From assembly GCF_963678635.1 (NCBI RefSeq), contig NC_087070.1:44619467-44683466 (forward strand): DNA of 64,000 nt, written 5' to 3'. Source of the stretch: Symsagittifera roscoffensis (taxonomy: Eukaryota; Xenacoelomorpha; Acoela; Convolutidae). The notes beneath the pieces were generated by a model. It searched no databases. It was not told the origin of the DNA and saw nothing but the letters and a program-made list of their open reading frames with translations. How positions within the stretch are numbered: the stretch's first letter is position 1; every line of letters starts with the position of its first letter. The translations under genes and the position numbers were made by a program. Positions 1 to 12,560 of this stretch are shown piece after piece.

Positions 1-2102
1 TTTAAAACCATTCAAGTCTTTTTAGTGGATTTATAAACGACGAAGTGCAACAAATTTTGCGTAAAGTCCACACAAAATATCAAAGCGCTGAAGTTTCCGC
101 TGTATCATGAGCTGATTTTGCTGTTATAAGTAACGAATTATTTTCTGAACTAAACTATATCTTAGAAAAACTTAAATCTTGCATCCATCATCCAATGCGC
201 TTCTCTTTTATGGTTTGAAGTTGTATTGGTAAAAGCAAAAAAAAAGTTTTGGTAATTGAGGGATTCGATCAGCTGGATATAATGCAAAGTACTTGAATCT
301 CAGTTTGAGACTCCTTTCATTAATCTCTCAAGGATATAAGTTATCCAACGTCGCAACGTTTTTTTAAAGCCTCTAAACTAAAATTTTTGTTAGATTAACA
401 AAAAAAAATTTTTTGCAAATGTTTGATATCAACTACTTCCATTGAGTTGTAGTTTTTTCAATGTTTCAAACACAAGTCTTGACAATTTAAATTGAACACT
501 AACTTTCAGTCAGGTTAGTAGAAATTTGGATTTTTACAGCTATCTTTATTGTTCTTTATTGTTCTTTATTGTCTTTATTGAATAAAAACATACTACTATT
601 ACAGTCACATTGAAAAACCCTCCCAAACGAATACCAATTTTTGCAGTAAACTGGAAGTTCAGATAAATTTCACATTTTCAGCGATTGCTCCGAAGATGTC
701 AATTTAAAGTCCAAAAATCTTCTTCCTGATTTTTAAATTTCCATTACTTCTTCCATCAAAAAAACTGGAAAAAAATCTCTCAAGCTTAAATCGCCTCTCA
801 AATTGAAACTTTTCATTCAACTCTAAGATATTTTCGTTTGTGTAAAAAACCTATCAAAAGAAATCAAAGTATTATCCGAATAGCAAATGAAAGGGGAAAA
901 AGTGGCTATTATCTAACGACCGGTAACCAAAATTGGTTTATCTTTCATTTAAAAATTTCTTGAGATCTTTTTAAATACATTTTCCGTAAAAATGCTTTTT
1001 TTTGAGATCTTTGATGAGATTTCGGTTAATACCGAAAATATTTTAACTCTAACCTTTGGCTTGTCTCCTCTCCGAAAAAGATTTTCAAGACTTTTTTTTT
1101 TTCAAAAGTTTCTGAATTGCTTTTGGCTGAATTTTTTTTCATTGAACTCTTGCAGTTGCAAAAACATGTCTATGGCTTCTAGTCAACACTTGACTTCAAC
1201 TTTTGTATTGCACTCTTTTGTAGAAAAATCAAGTCCACGCAGAAGTAATTGAAACTGTCTCATGGTGGCGCAAATTTTGTGTACGAAGTTTAGGCTTGTA
1301 AGTTTTATTCTACTTTCCGAAAAATGTATCAGCTCATCTATCCTTAGAGTACATTTTATAAAGCCAAACCTTCTCATTCTTTGAAAAAAAAAACCCAGCG
1401 TCTTCTTTCACTTTGGTTTTTTGCTAGTGGCAACTTTTTGTTTTCGTATAATGTCTCCTGCTTTTATTGTTGTGAAATTATTATCTGGAAAATTCTAAAA
1501 TATTCTTAAAATCTACGTCTTGTCCATCTTATCTTGAAATGTCTAATTGTCTGTTTTGCAAGGTTGAAATAATAGCAAGAGTTTCTTATCTGTTTTTGAC
1601 TGCATCCTTGAATCTAAGGCAGTGTACAATAGATCAGCTTGTTTGGCATCGTTTCTTTTTTCTAGATCATGTTTCATTTTTTGTCTTGGGTTTTTTTTTA
1701 ATTGACAGAAAATGAGCGCAAACGAATCTATACTCGTGTAAGCAGTTTGTGACAACAAATGGGGTGATAAATCTTATCAGTAGTAACCATTCAGCTTAAA
1801 TTGAATGTTTTGTGCAGACGAGTGTTTTTGAGTTTTTTGATAATTTACTAATTCTTTTTTCCGAAGATCTCTAATTTTTTCTCTGAGAAAGTTTAAAAGA
1901 CACTCACTCAGACACTAAATCAAATCCTTGGTACAAATTTTTATGAACTGCTGCAAGCCATTAGGGACCTTTTTTGAATATTGGGAGAACAGAAACGCAT
2001 CCTATACTCAACGTCCCGCTATGTTTCTTTTCCAGCTGGTAAAAAGAAGTTTGTTGCGAATATTGTAGTGAATCAACGGTCTTCGGGGATAAATAGAAAA
2101 GT
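1..2102. other. AT-rich anonymous DNA, no gene recognised
   Basis: Long A and T homopolymer runs, and only short reading frames without recognisable domains. A small direct repeat of a ttctttattg-type word lies at about 545-585. No splice-flanked coding segment could be recognised. It may be intron or upstream sequence of the channel gene that becomes visible at 6296, but nothing in the sequence proves this. Confidence 0.5.
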
Positions 2103-2635
2103 AAACAAGACTGCTCGTATCAGGGCGAAGCCCTGAATGTTGCGACTGCCTTTTAAGGTTTTATGGAGCAGTAATAACATCAAAAAATTAAATGTAATAA
2201 AAATACAATGAAATTTTTTTTTCTAAAATTTGAAAATTTTTATGAAAATCATCCCCCAAACGCCATATAAAGTACAAAAGGATAAATTTCACTACTTGTA
2301 ACAAATCAATTATGGCGAATAAGCTTCGTTGAATCATTTTGGAACAATTTATAGGACGGATTAATCTCCGCTTACGCGTTAATAACGCGAAATATATCGC
2401 GCGTTAATTGTCGCAAATTGGCCAAAATGGCAATCTTTAAACCCCCATAACTTTACGAAAAATGATCACAGGTGAAATATCTTTTCAAATTTGAGCTCAG
2501 GACATCAATAGCTTTCGAATGATATGAAAAAATTCCGTCAAAAATGGCGAGTTAAGAAGTCGAAATTTGTCTGAAGAAAAAAAACCCACCCCGAGCACAA
2601 ATATTCCGTTACTTTCGTATCGAAAGTCGGAACAA
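2103..2635 (+). repeat. Dispersed repeat R1, copy 1
   Basis: A segment of about 530 bp that recurs in the same orientation at 13118-13646 with only scattered differences. It opens with a GC-rich inverted repeat (TCAGGG/CCCTGA), contains a CG-rich palindromic patch (acgcgtt..aacgcga..tcgcgcgtta), and ends near a tatcgaaagtcggaac motif. It has no coding potential and no terminal structure that assigns it to a named family, so it is best treated as a non-autonomous mobile element or a fragment of one. Confidence 0.8.
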
Positions 2636-5619
2636 AAAGTGTGTCAAATATTGGATGAGCATTTTAATGAAATAAACTTCGATTTGCTGGGACCTACTGA
2701 GACTATTACAGATTGCAAATGAATAGTGACTAATTTTTTAAAATTCTGGAAAAAAAAGAATATAATTAACTAACTTGATAGAAGAACTACTCTTGCAGAT
2801 GTTATCCGCATAATCTAGATAATTTTCTTAGAACAATCATACAAACTAGAACAAAAGTATCCTGACAAACTGGTACAGAAAAACTAAGAGAGATCTATTA
2901 CCTGAACAGACCACCAACTTTTATGAATTTTGTTCAAAAATTTCTTTGTCAAATACAAAATTTATTAAAACTTTCACCTTATCATAATGATCAATTTTTT
3001 TCATTTAGAAAAACCAGAAAAGATCAAAGTGTTCAAAAAAGTTTAAAGAAAGAGATAAGATGAGAGAATTATTAGATTTCAAACTGTTCAAAAACTTCAA
3101 GTTCATATTCCATGTCAAATCCTTTCTTTTGCTCAGAATAAGAAGTTTTTGCATGTCTTACTGAGTAACTGCTACACTTCAGGTTATTTTATTATTCTAA
3201 AAAGTGAACTCGGTTAAAATTTCTCAATTTCTTTATAATTTGACTTCTACTTCTCCATTTGGTTCTCGGAAGATGCTAAGTAGACTTACTAGATTGAGAT
3301 GTTGATTTGATTTTTTTGGAGGTAAGATTAAGTAAATAATTCATAGTTTTTTTCTTTCTGATAAACACTCGACACTTTAACCACTTTTTTTGAAGCTTTC
3401 ATCTTCCAAAACAACCAAACTCTTTTTTACAACTAATTGTTTTCGCTAAAAGGTAAAAAAAGATTAACAGTCGAATTAGGCCTAAGTTTTTTGACGCAAA
3501 ATAATTAACATAAAGATAAAACAATAAACCACTCGGCAAAACAGTAATCCATTTTAAAATTAAGGCAAACTCATAATCCATTGAATCAAAAAATACAGGC
3601 AAAATAATAAGCAGTATTCCATATTAGTAAAGCAATAATCCAGTAAGCCAAAACAAAAAAACCTAATGAACTAGAAAACATGAACTGATAAGACTTGGTT
3701 CAACATAACCATATGGGTTCATATAGGTCCATTTCATATAGCTGACTTTAACACTACAGCAAAATTTTGTAAAGCTGCACTTATTCTAGTTATTTTGAAT
3801 TTGAAAAAAAAATTCATACAAAACTTTCGTAGTCAACAACTCCACAAAAAGTTTTGGGTTCATTTCTATCGAAATTATGCCAGCGATCAACATTTTGCAG
3901 ACATGAATAAAAGAAAACTAATTTTTAATTGATGGAAAAGCTTGCTCAGTTTTTTCAAAAAGGTTGCAGTTTTTAATCATTTTCTGAACATTCAATTTTT
4001 GGAGTGCTTTTATTTGTAAAGATACATTGTTTGCTAAAAGTTTCCTAATAAATTTTTTTAGGAGAAATATATCAAGCGTTTTTTTTTCCTATTTTACCTC
4101 TTGAAGTTGTCAGGATTGATTCGTTTTTCCTTGATTCCAATTTATGTGATATTGCATGAGAACTGCTTTTTATTGCTAAGCAATCGATATCTTATGGAAT
4201 GGTTCTTGCTATCAATATGTGGAATCCAATCAAAATAAGAATGTGTTAATATAAATCTAAAATCTTTGAAAATATCTTTTTTATTCTATAACCTTCAGCA
4301 AAAACGTTTGCTTTTTTTCTGGTGAAGCAAAGTGAAAAAATCCTTAATTGAGATTTAAAACAAAAATTTTCACAAAAACAGTTTTTCAACTCGTGCTGTT
4401 TAGTTCAAAAATTAATTGAAAATTGATTTCAGAGGATAATAATATTTCGATTATCAGACGAAAAAATATATATATCAAATTCATTGTACTTTCAATTTTT
4501 CAACAAAATTAAGGTCTGGTAAAACTTGGGACCACTCTTTGAATCCAGTAAAGGTATAGTTCCCCTGGCTACTTACTTTATAGCTTCAATTCTTGGTCTT
4601 GCACACTATGAAGCTGGCACAGAAATTGCTATGTCAAACACGTTATTTTATTTACCCTGTCCTGATTCAAAAGAAGTGAGTTCCCGTTAAAAACAAACGA
4701 TGCCCTTGTTTTGAGCATTGCGAATAACATCATTTACAATTTCCAGGATTGGTTGATTTTTCCCCTAGAATAGACTGGTTGATGTCTGAATTTGTACAAT
4801 TTTTTTTCTTGAATAGCTGTAAGCATCATATACATTAAATTTCTCTGGTAGTGTTTTTTGATAAAAAAAACCCAATTCTAGCTCGAGATTGTAAAATTCA
4901 GTGAAGACGGGGAAAATGTTCGTTAAATACACAATTTAAATTACCAAACTGATTTGCTGAAGTTTTTTCATTGATATGTACCGATTTGTAAATCAAGATC
5001 AAGTCATATTTTCTGGAAAAAAAAATGTTTTTATGATCTTCCTGTTTCCTCTAAAAATTTTACAGAAACGCTTTAAGTCTTTATAAAGAAAAACAAACAA
5101 TTTTTCGATTGTGTAGTCAGTTCAGTTCTTTGAGAAAGTACTGAAATTCATTCCTTTTTTTATTTTACAAAATTCAGTTCATTCTAATAAAAAAGATGCA
5201 TAACAGGAAAAAGATTCAATTGTTGTTATGAAACCCAAAAAAAATGTTTGTTTTTGTCTAACGAGACGCAAAATTTGTTTTAATTTCTTAACAAATCAAA
5301 AATCAATCCAACTGTTTAACAATTGGTGAAAGTTATTCAAACTTTAACAATTTACGAAAACAGTTCAATTTTAAAAACTGTTTTAAGTTTCTAAACAAGA
5401 TGCCGAAAATGTTCATTGAAAAAAAAATTGCAAAAAATTGTCAATTTTTGAACAAATTGCAAAAATTGGCATAATTGTTTTAACAAAGTTAAGTTTTTTA
5501 CCGATTATTTTTTATTTTGGTACTGATTTTCAACTAATTTCTCACTATAAATAAAGTTTGAAAAACATTAAAATAGCACCACAAAATTTTGCTTTACAAA
5601 AGAATAAATCGAAGAGCCA
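2636..5619. other. AT-rich anonymous DNA, no gene recognised
   Basis: About 3 kb of AT-rich sequence with many homopolymer runs and only chance-length reading frames. No exon, RNA gene or repeat boundary could be supported here by eye. Confidence 0.5.
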
Positions 5620-5775
5620 GGCATGGATCTAGAATTTTCTCGAGGGAGGGGCGGAGTTTCGAAAAAAAATTCTAAAACTTCGTCGATTTTTTTCTAAAGG
5701 TCGACCAAATTTTTTCGAGCTCTCCCAAAGCACTATAAAGACCAAATATTTTGACAAATTTTTCTGGGTTACAGG

Positions 5776-6085
5776 CTAAACTTTGAAAAAACAAGCCAAA
5801 AAAGGCGTTTTAGACATTTTTTTGAAAATCTGAATAAAAAGTTGCGTTTCTTCAGCGCGCGCTCCACCCTCAAAACTTGCATATATTGGTGCCAAAAGCG
5901 CCTTTAGAAAACTTTTAGTGTCCATCGCCAAAAATGGATATCTCAAAACAGTACGAAGAGGGACCTCATCCGCCCCTGCGAAGAGCTGTCCAGCCGTCTT
6001 CAAGCTGTGGGATAGTCCAGCCCAATACGTCCAGCGAAGTATCCCATCATCTGTATTGATCCAAGAAGTTGCTTCAGTTTCAAAA
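5776..6085 (-). other. Unassigned minus-strand open stretch, possible mobile-element or gene fragment
   Basis: On the minus strand about 100 codons are open from roughly 6085 down to a stop at 5776. The stretch is less AT-rich than its surroundings and includes the short peptide motif DDGILRWTYWAGLSHSL and then a segment rich in small and hydrophobic residues. There is no recognised domain. It lies about 200 bp upstream of, and antisense to, the first visible exon of the channel gene. It could be the coding remnant of a transposon, an exon of an unrelated gene, or chance openness in a GC-richer repeat. Confidence 0.3.
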
Positions 6086-6295
6086 TTTTTGCTTTGAACA
6101 CCTTTCTACTCACTCACTCATTCTTGCATTTTTTCAATTGACCCGGTCGCCATTTACTAAAATAATTTTAAAAAAATTTTGTTGAAATAATTGGAGTGTT
6201 TGGTCATTTTTTTGAAAAATGTTATTTTTCTTGTTTTATGTTCTCAAAGCGCTGTGATGGAAACAGCTGGCTGTTTTTCTTTTTTGCTTGTTTAG

Positions 6296-6399
6296 GTACA
6301 ACTATACTTTCCTTCGCGTGACCGTGAAGCTGGCGAGGAGACCCCTGTACTACCTTGTCATCATTGTGTTCCCAATCGTCACACTCTATCTCTTCTCAG
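6296..6399 (+). CDS. Channel exon: TM1
   Basis: Acceptor tttag|g at 6295 and donor cag|gtaaat at 6400. The exon is 104 nt, entered with one nucleotide of a split codon and left in phase 1. It encodes 34 residues ending in the first membrane helix, with the family-typical RRPLYY just before the helix. Confidence 0.85.
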
Positions 6400-9300
6400 G
6401 TAAATCACTTTGACCCCCCTCCCTCTTTTCCCACCGCTACGCTCACCCTGTCCCCTTGTCGAAAATCTGGAGAAACGACCTGGAGGGGACAAGAGGAAAA
6501 AGAACCGCCTCTCAAAACTTGCCAAAAAATTTTAAATTCAACCTCTTCTATATTTCATTTTCAAGTGATGGAACCTTGGTCGTCTAAATTGTCATTTAAG
6601 AGGCAAGGGATTCATAAGTTGGATAAATCACCAATTTTTCCTAATTTTTTGTAGAATTATGATTATCTTCAAAAATTCTCCAAACATTTTAAAAGTTTCA
6701 AAACGCAAGTCTGTTCATTCGTCATAGTTCTATTTATGAAGACGAAGAGAAAACAGCCTTGTTTGTTTTTCGTTAACGTGCAACAAGTTTGATAGTTATC
6801 TCTTTAAATGGAGCTTCTATGCACCTCAAAATGTTCCAGAATCTGTCGGTGTACTTACAGGCGTTGCTCAAAAAAAGTATGAAATACCAATCTGACAAAC
6901 TGTTTTTGAAAGTAATTATGTTTTTGCAGAGATTTTCATGTCAGTCCTCTTTTGGTCTTTTTTTTACTTTTTTCAAGAAGGAAGTTTTTTTCAAATTTTC
7001 GGTCTATTTTATTTTTGGTTTTGATTTTTTATTCTTTCTTCAATTTCGACTTCATTTGTTTTTTGGTTCTTCTTTGTTTTCATGTTATGATAATTGTTCA
7101 TCGTCGTCTTATCATTTCAGGCCTGACCTTCTTCGTGCCTGCTGGATCTGGAGAGAAGACTGGTTTTGCAGTGACCCTCCTTCTGGGTGAAGTGGTGGCA
7201 TTTGGCACCCTCAGTGAGATATTCCCAGACAGCTCCACTGGGTTCCCCCTCATGGTCTACTTTGTCAGTAGTGTCACACTTCACATGAGTTTCCTCTGTC
7301 TGGCCGCCATTATGGGTGATTGTTAAAAGTTTTCCAAGTTTCATTTTCATCAAATACGAGGCAGTTACAAAATTTCTATCAAAATATCAAAATGAAAAAC
7401 CTGGGGATCAGTCGGGCAAAAACTTTACCTGAAAACGAGTAACTTCGGGCTGCTTAGAGAAATAACTTTAAAATTACGGGATCATCTACTCAAAACTTTA
7501 TTAAATTCAGGTGTTTATGTAGCTCATCAAGGTTTAAGCAATGTATAATTTTACAGTTTTGCATACAGAAAATAAATTTTTTGTTTGATAGCCAAAAATG
7601 TCCTTATTTTAAACACAATACAAAACTGTTAAGTGTTTCGCAAACTTTGAAGATTACACTTAGTTTATTTTGCGTTGAACTACATAGAAGCCTCTTTTTG
7701 ATATGATTTCTTTAGAAGTTAACCCGGTAATTTTGCATGATTGTTGATTGAATAACTGCAGCCAAAAATTAATCGTTTTTAGGTACGAATTTTGACGCGA
7801 ATTTTTCAATATAAATTTTACTATATTAGTTCTGGTAAATTTTTATGCAAGCTTTGTATAGATCACTTCATGATTACTCTCATTCCAATTTGAGAAAATT
7901 AGTTTCATTTTTCCTATTTTAAAAATTAAGCTGTATTACTCAGACAAAAATTCCCGTAACTATTTTGATTATCAATTTTTTGCAATGCCTGAAGTCTTGG
8001 GATTATCAAATTTTGTCAATATGGGATAATTAAAGCGCATTCAAAATCACCTTATCAAAGCGCAATCAAGGAATACAATTTTTTTCAAATTGAATTGAGG
8101 CAAGCTTTTGACCTTATTAATACGTTACCAGAAGCAAAGTTTGTCAATTTGTAATTGACGTAGAGTGCGGAAGATTTTTTTTTCAAATGTACCACAAACT
8201 ATTCATCAGATTTAAAAGGCAAATGGAAAATTCAAGTCTTCGTTCTGATACGAGAAGCCATGCTAAGTTTTTAGTTTAAAATAGTTCTTTTTTTAGACAT
8301 TTTTCAGGTCGTGTGATTGTTCTGTGGGAAATTTATTCACTCTAAACTACATCTGGCTGAAAATGACCAATCTAAATTTTTTAATTGCTTTTCAATAACA
8401 AATGTGTATATGACGTGAAAAATAAAACTGGCTTAAGTCTTCTGTTTCAAAGTGGGTTTTAGTTTTCAGATTACAAAGTGGACTATAAAGAAGATGCATT
8501 GATCAAACTTTCTCAATGTGTGTTTTATCGAAAAAGTGTCGATAGTAAAAAAAAATGAAATTTGAAAATCTTTTGTGCAAAATGTTTTTTCAATTTTAAA
8601 AATAGAACGTTAAAAAAACACTAAAAAAATAAGCAGTCGTCTTTTAGTTCGTTTTTCGCACTCTCTTTTTAAAGTCTCTCTTGGCTATGTTTTATTAAAT
8701 TTTAGTCGTGGCTATTCACAACTGGACTGATAAAAGCATGAGCCCATTTCTCCTCAAGATAATTCAGTCACCCTACCTGAAGTACCTCTTCCTCAACCGA
8801 TACGAATCCTCCAACGGAGCCCCGGCCGAAGGAAACAACTCCTCCCCCGGAAGCGGAATGGGCCAAAAGTTGTCCAAGGTGAAATTGACAACAATAAATT
8901 TGATTTGAAAGTTACTTGAAATCAAAAACAACAAAATTATTATTAAAAGGCGCAGAATAGCGATTAAAATAGTGGTTTTTTAAAAAAGTCAAAGAAGTAT
9001 CTGAAGTTTCACCTTGCTAAGAGTTCAATCATTTTTTTTTGGAAAATTTACAATTTTTACTTAAGAGAAGGTATATGCGACTTTCGAGTTCTAATTTCAG
9101 TCAGCTGTTCTTTTAAATTCTATTTTGAAATCTGCTTTGGATTTTTTTTTGAAATCTAATTTGAATGCTGATTTGCGTCCTTTTGAGTTCTGATACTAGA
9201 TACAGTCGGAACATTCGCAGCGATCAGCTCTTCTTATTCGCAACGAGTCGGAACATTCGCAACGAGTATCGCTTGTTATTAATTCAAATAAACTTACGAA

Positions 9301-9548
9301 ATCATTGTTTGTCAAAGGAGTCTGAATCCAACATGGACAACAATGCAAATGTCGATGTCGAGGTGGACCCAGTTGGTGGAAAGGGGGGACTTTTCCCCAA
9401 GTCGGAGGGCAACAGTGGTGAAGACGGGGGAGAAGACACTGGAGTGAAGTGGCAGATTTTGGCAGCCGTGGTTGACCGGATTTTCCTGATCGTTCACGTG
9501 ATCGTGCTTTTGATCAACATCATGTACTTTAGAACCATCATCTTGTAA
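6296..9548 (+). CDS. Cys-loop ligand-gated ion channel (nicotinic-receptor-like), C-terminal four exons
   Basis: Four exons (6296-6399, 7121-7315, 8706-8878, about 9318-9548) join in a consistent frame through GT-AG introns in phases 1, 1 and 0. They encode TM1 with the ARRPLYYLVIIVFP motif, the TM1-TM2 turn, TM2 beginning GEK, TM3, a short cytoplasmic loop rich in G, S and N, and a final TM4 (VDRIFLIVHVIVLLINIMYF) just before the stop. This is the standard topology of pentameric cys-loop receptors in the plasma membrane. In this family the Glu before TM2 goes with cation selectivity. Departures include Gly at TM2 2' and Glu near 11', although Leu 9' is kept, so gating or permeation may be atypical. 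The extracellular ligand-binding domain is not found upstream, so the entry is partial and the ligand is unknown. Confidence 0.85.
7121..7315 (+). CDS. Channel exon: TM2 and TM3
   Basis: Acceptor tcatttcag at 7120 and donor g|gtgatt at 7316. The exon is 195 nt and encodes the FVPAGSGEK turn, the pore-lining helix, the SEIFPDSS link and TM3. The intron before it (6400-7120) is AT-rich and holds nothing else recognised. Confidence 0.87.
8706..8878 (+). CDS. Channel exon: start of the cytoplasmic TM3-TM4 loop
   Basis: Acceptor attttag at 8705 and donor aag|gtgaaa at 8879. It encodes a segment beginning VVAIHNW, then a helical MSPFLLKIIQSPYLKYLF motif of the kind that follows TM3 in nicotinic receptors, then a disordered G/S/N-rich stretch. 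The preceding intron (7316-8705) is about 1.4 kb and holds no other feature I can support. Confidence 0.82.
9318..9548 (+). CDS. Channel exon: loop end and TM4, with stop codon
   Basis: The frame is open from 9165, but only the part after about 9318 fits phase 0 from the previous exon and looks coding (higher GC, acidic GGED-rich loop, then a hydrophobic helix). The acceptor gtcaaag at 9317 has a weak pyrimidine tract, so the start could be a few codons off. It ends at TAA 9546-9548, right after TM4. Confidence 0.75.
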   Translation, partial: ESESNMDNNANVDVEVDPVGGKGGLFPKSEGNSGEDGGEDTGVKWQILAAVVDRIFLIVHVIVLLINIMYFRTIIL

Positions 9549-10449
9549 TGATTGCGCTGCGCTGTTATGATTGTTCATGAATTGCCTTTGAAAAATAACT
9601 CTGAAAAAAAACTGGCGCTGCTCTGGACTTGTAGAGAAAAATCTGACTCGGTTTGTAGAAAAAAATGTGACCTGATTTGCAGAAAAAAATCTGACGGAAT
9701 TTTTTTTTTTTAAAGAAGTGTTTTTAATTGCAAAAAGACATCAAGAAAGATGCTTAAGTATTGATATCAGTGTGTATTATATGAATTCAAGATTACTCAT
9801 CAATATTATTCAAAATTGCTTGGGAAAATTTTGTCGCACTAGCTTTTACCAATCTTTTGTTTCTGTTTTATCCGTTAAGGACATGAATTTTATTTTGTAA
9901 AACTGAAAATTATTAATTTCAAAAATTGAATTAAAAATTGTAATAACCGAAACGAGTAGAAAAATTTTTATAAGGGCAATTTTTATCTATTGCGGATACT
10001 TTAGGGATTTTTCAAGCACTCCAGGTCTTCCGGGTAATGCTTTATTTCAGCGCCTGCTTTCTATGCTTTCAAAAATTTATAATTTTCTAATTTTGCTTTA
10101 AAATTTCGTGCAAATATAGTTTCGTATTTGTTTTCTTTTTCTCTGATAACTACTTCCCGGTAAGATGGTAAGATACGACTATGAGTCTTTTCGGCCGAAA
10201 ACACCACCCCTCTCTCTCTCTCTCTCTCTCTCTCCCTCCCACAGGCACAGTATAAATATTTAAGCAAACCAAATTTATCCCAAATATTTTTTTAGATTTA
10301 GCGTTTTTTAAATTTGGCGTTTAGGGTGACGGATAGATGGAGGGAGGAGATGTTTTGTATCTACTTAGACCCATGGCACCGAAATCTTGACCCAGTATAC
10401 GCAGATTTTTCAACTGAAATGCCAAACAGTGTTGGTAATTTATGTTTTA
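9549..10449. other. 3' flank of the channel gene, with a (TC)n microsatellite
   Basis: AT-rich sequence after the channel stop codon. It contains repeated 'aaaaatctgac/aaaaatgtgacc' words near 9640-9690 and a pure TC dinucleotide run of about 27 bp near 10209-10235. A polyadenylation site for the channel gene is likely here, but no single signal stands out. Confidence 0.5.
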
Positions 10450-12230
10450 GATCGGGAGACATTAGGTCGTGCTCCGAGCGACTTTAACAATTCACCATGA
10501 GTATTCCAAAAAAACTATTTTTAATAAATATAAACTGCAGAAAATTAAGAGACGGCAAATTTTAAATCGTGAGACATTAGATCCTTTTCTGAGCGGTTTT
10601 AACCATTAACCATTAGAACTAAAAAAATATAATTTTCATAAAGATCAACTGCAGAAATTAAAATGATGACAATTGTCATATCGTGAAATATTAGGTCCTC
10701 CTCTGAGGTATTTTAACCAATAACTATGAGTAATCCGAAATATAGTTTTTTATGAAGATAAACATCAGAAATTAAAAAGATGACAAATTTTAAATCGTGA
10801 AAACATAAGATTCTCTTTTAAGCCATTTTAACCAATAAAAATGAGTAACCCAAAAAACAGTCTATTTCAACAAATAACCTGCAGAAATTGAAAAAATGAC
10901 AGAAATCTGAAAAGATGACAGAAAAATGCAGAAATTGAACCGTTAACCATGAGTATTCCAAATGCAGTTTTTCTATAATGACAAAATGCATAAAACTTTC
11001 AGACATGGCGATCTTTAAATTGCGAAAGTATTAGGTCCTCCTCTGAGGGGTTTTAACAAAAACTATGAATCTTCCGAAATATAGTTTTTATAAAGATAAA
11101 CTTCAGAAATTGAAGAAACGACAATTTTAAAATCGTGAAAACATTAGATTCTCTTTTTAGCGATTTTGACTGATAAAAATAAGTAATCCAAAACATAGTA
11201 TTTTATATAGATAAACTGCACAAAATTGAAAAGATGACATTTTTTGAATCAATTTTTCTCCGAGCACTTTAAACCATTAACCATGATAATTTTCAGGCAT
11301 GAAAGTTTTCAAATTTTTGAAATATTATGTCCTCATTTTAGCAGTTTTAACCATTGACCATGAGTATTCCAAGAAAAAAAGTTTTTATGAAGATAAACTG
11401 CAGAAATTAAAATAATGACAATCATCAAATCGTGAAAAAAAATAGGTCCTCCTCTGAGCAATTTTAACCATTAACCATGAGAATTCCAAAATATAGTTTT
11501 CTTATAATAATAAACTGCAGAAGTTACAGAGAGGACTATTTTTAAATCTTAAAAACATTAGGTTGTCCAGTGAGCAGTTTTTACTAGTAACCATGATAAT
11601 TGAAAAATGAGTTTTTTTATAAAGATAAACTGTAGAAAATAAAGAGACCGAAATTCTTAAAGCGTGAAATCATGAGAACCTCCTCTGAGCGATTTTAACT
11701 ATTAACCATGAGTATTCAAACAAATAGTTTTTTTCATAAGATAAACTGCAGAAATTAAAAAGGTGACGATTTGTTAATCGTGAAAACATTAGGTCTCCTC
11801 TGAGCGATTTTGACCATTAACCATGAGTATTCCAAAAAATAGCTTTTTTATAAAGTCAAACTGCAGAAATTAAAGAGATGACAGTTTTAAATAGTGAAAA
11901 CATTAGATCCTTCTCTGAGCGATTTTGACCATTAACCATGAGTATTCCAACATAAAGTTTTTTAAAAGGATAAACTGCAGAAGTTAAAGTGATTGCAATT
12001 TTCAAATCGAGAAAATATTAGGTCCTTCTCTGAGCAATTTTAGATTTTAACTATGATTTTTCCAAATATAGTTTTTTTTTTAAAGATAAACTGCAAAATT
12101 TAAAGACATGACAATATTTAAATGGTGAATTTATTAGGTCCTCTTCTGAACAAATTTAACCATTAACTATGAGCAGTTGAAAACTAGGAAAAACTGCAGA
12201 AATTGAAGAGATGACTGTTGAATAGCTCGG
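10450..12230. repeat. Degenerate tandem satellite, period about 115 bp
   Basis: About 15 diverged tandem units. Each carries an ordered set of words: aaccattaaccatgagtatt, then a T-rich stretch ending in taaactgcagaaattaa, then gatgacaattttaaatcgtg, then aacattaggtcctcctctga. The spacing of the ctgcag word (about 11393, 11510, 11627, 11747, 11858, 11972, 12087, 12195) is 108-120 bp. Units near 10870-10950 are rearranged. There is no coding potential. Confidence 0.85.
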
Positions 12231-12399
12231 AAATGTTCAAACATGCTGATGATAGTCCACAATTGATTATAGTGAGCTAATGTTGACCTTCCAAGTCTTT
12301 GAAAATGGCTCAAACTATGACTAACCTAATCGGCCGTTTTATAAGATCGAAAATTATCGTGCGGTAAGTATCCCAAAATAAATTTAACATCCCATTACT

Positions 12400-12560
12400 T
12401 CACAAAAATTCTTCTTAGTTTATTTTTTTTTCATTTTTGAGCTTTGGTTTGCAGTATTTTTCAGATGGTATCAAAAAATTCTGTTAAAAATAGTTAATTA
12501 AAAAGTCGAAGTTTGCCTGGAGAAAGAAAAATTACCACGAGCACAACTAAAATTATCACT
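12400..12560 (+). repeat. Degenerate R1 fragment
   Basis: The order of words cattacttcac..., ttttgagctt, tcaaaaaattc, agtcgaagtttg and cacgagcacaa follows the 3' half of R1 (compare 2440-2610) at low identity. This implies an older, decayed copy. Confidence 0.55.

Noticed and set aside
6355-7353. Other frames over the channel exons (6355-6654, 6789-7190, minus 7117-7353)
   Set aside because: Shadows of the TM1 and TM2-TM3 exons or of introns. Splice phases and family motifs select a single frame.
10061-10267. Minus-strand 68-aa ORF with an RERE stretch
   Set aside because: Produced by the TC microsatellite and not supported by anything else.
10450-12230. CRISPR-like array
   Set aside because: The whole unit of about 115 bp is repeated and diverged, with no short identical repeats separated by unique spacers, in a eukaryotic context.
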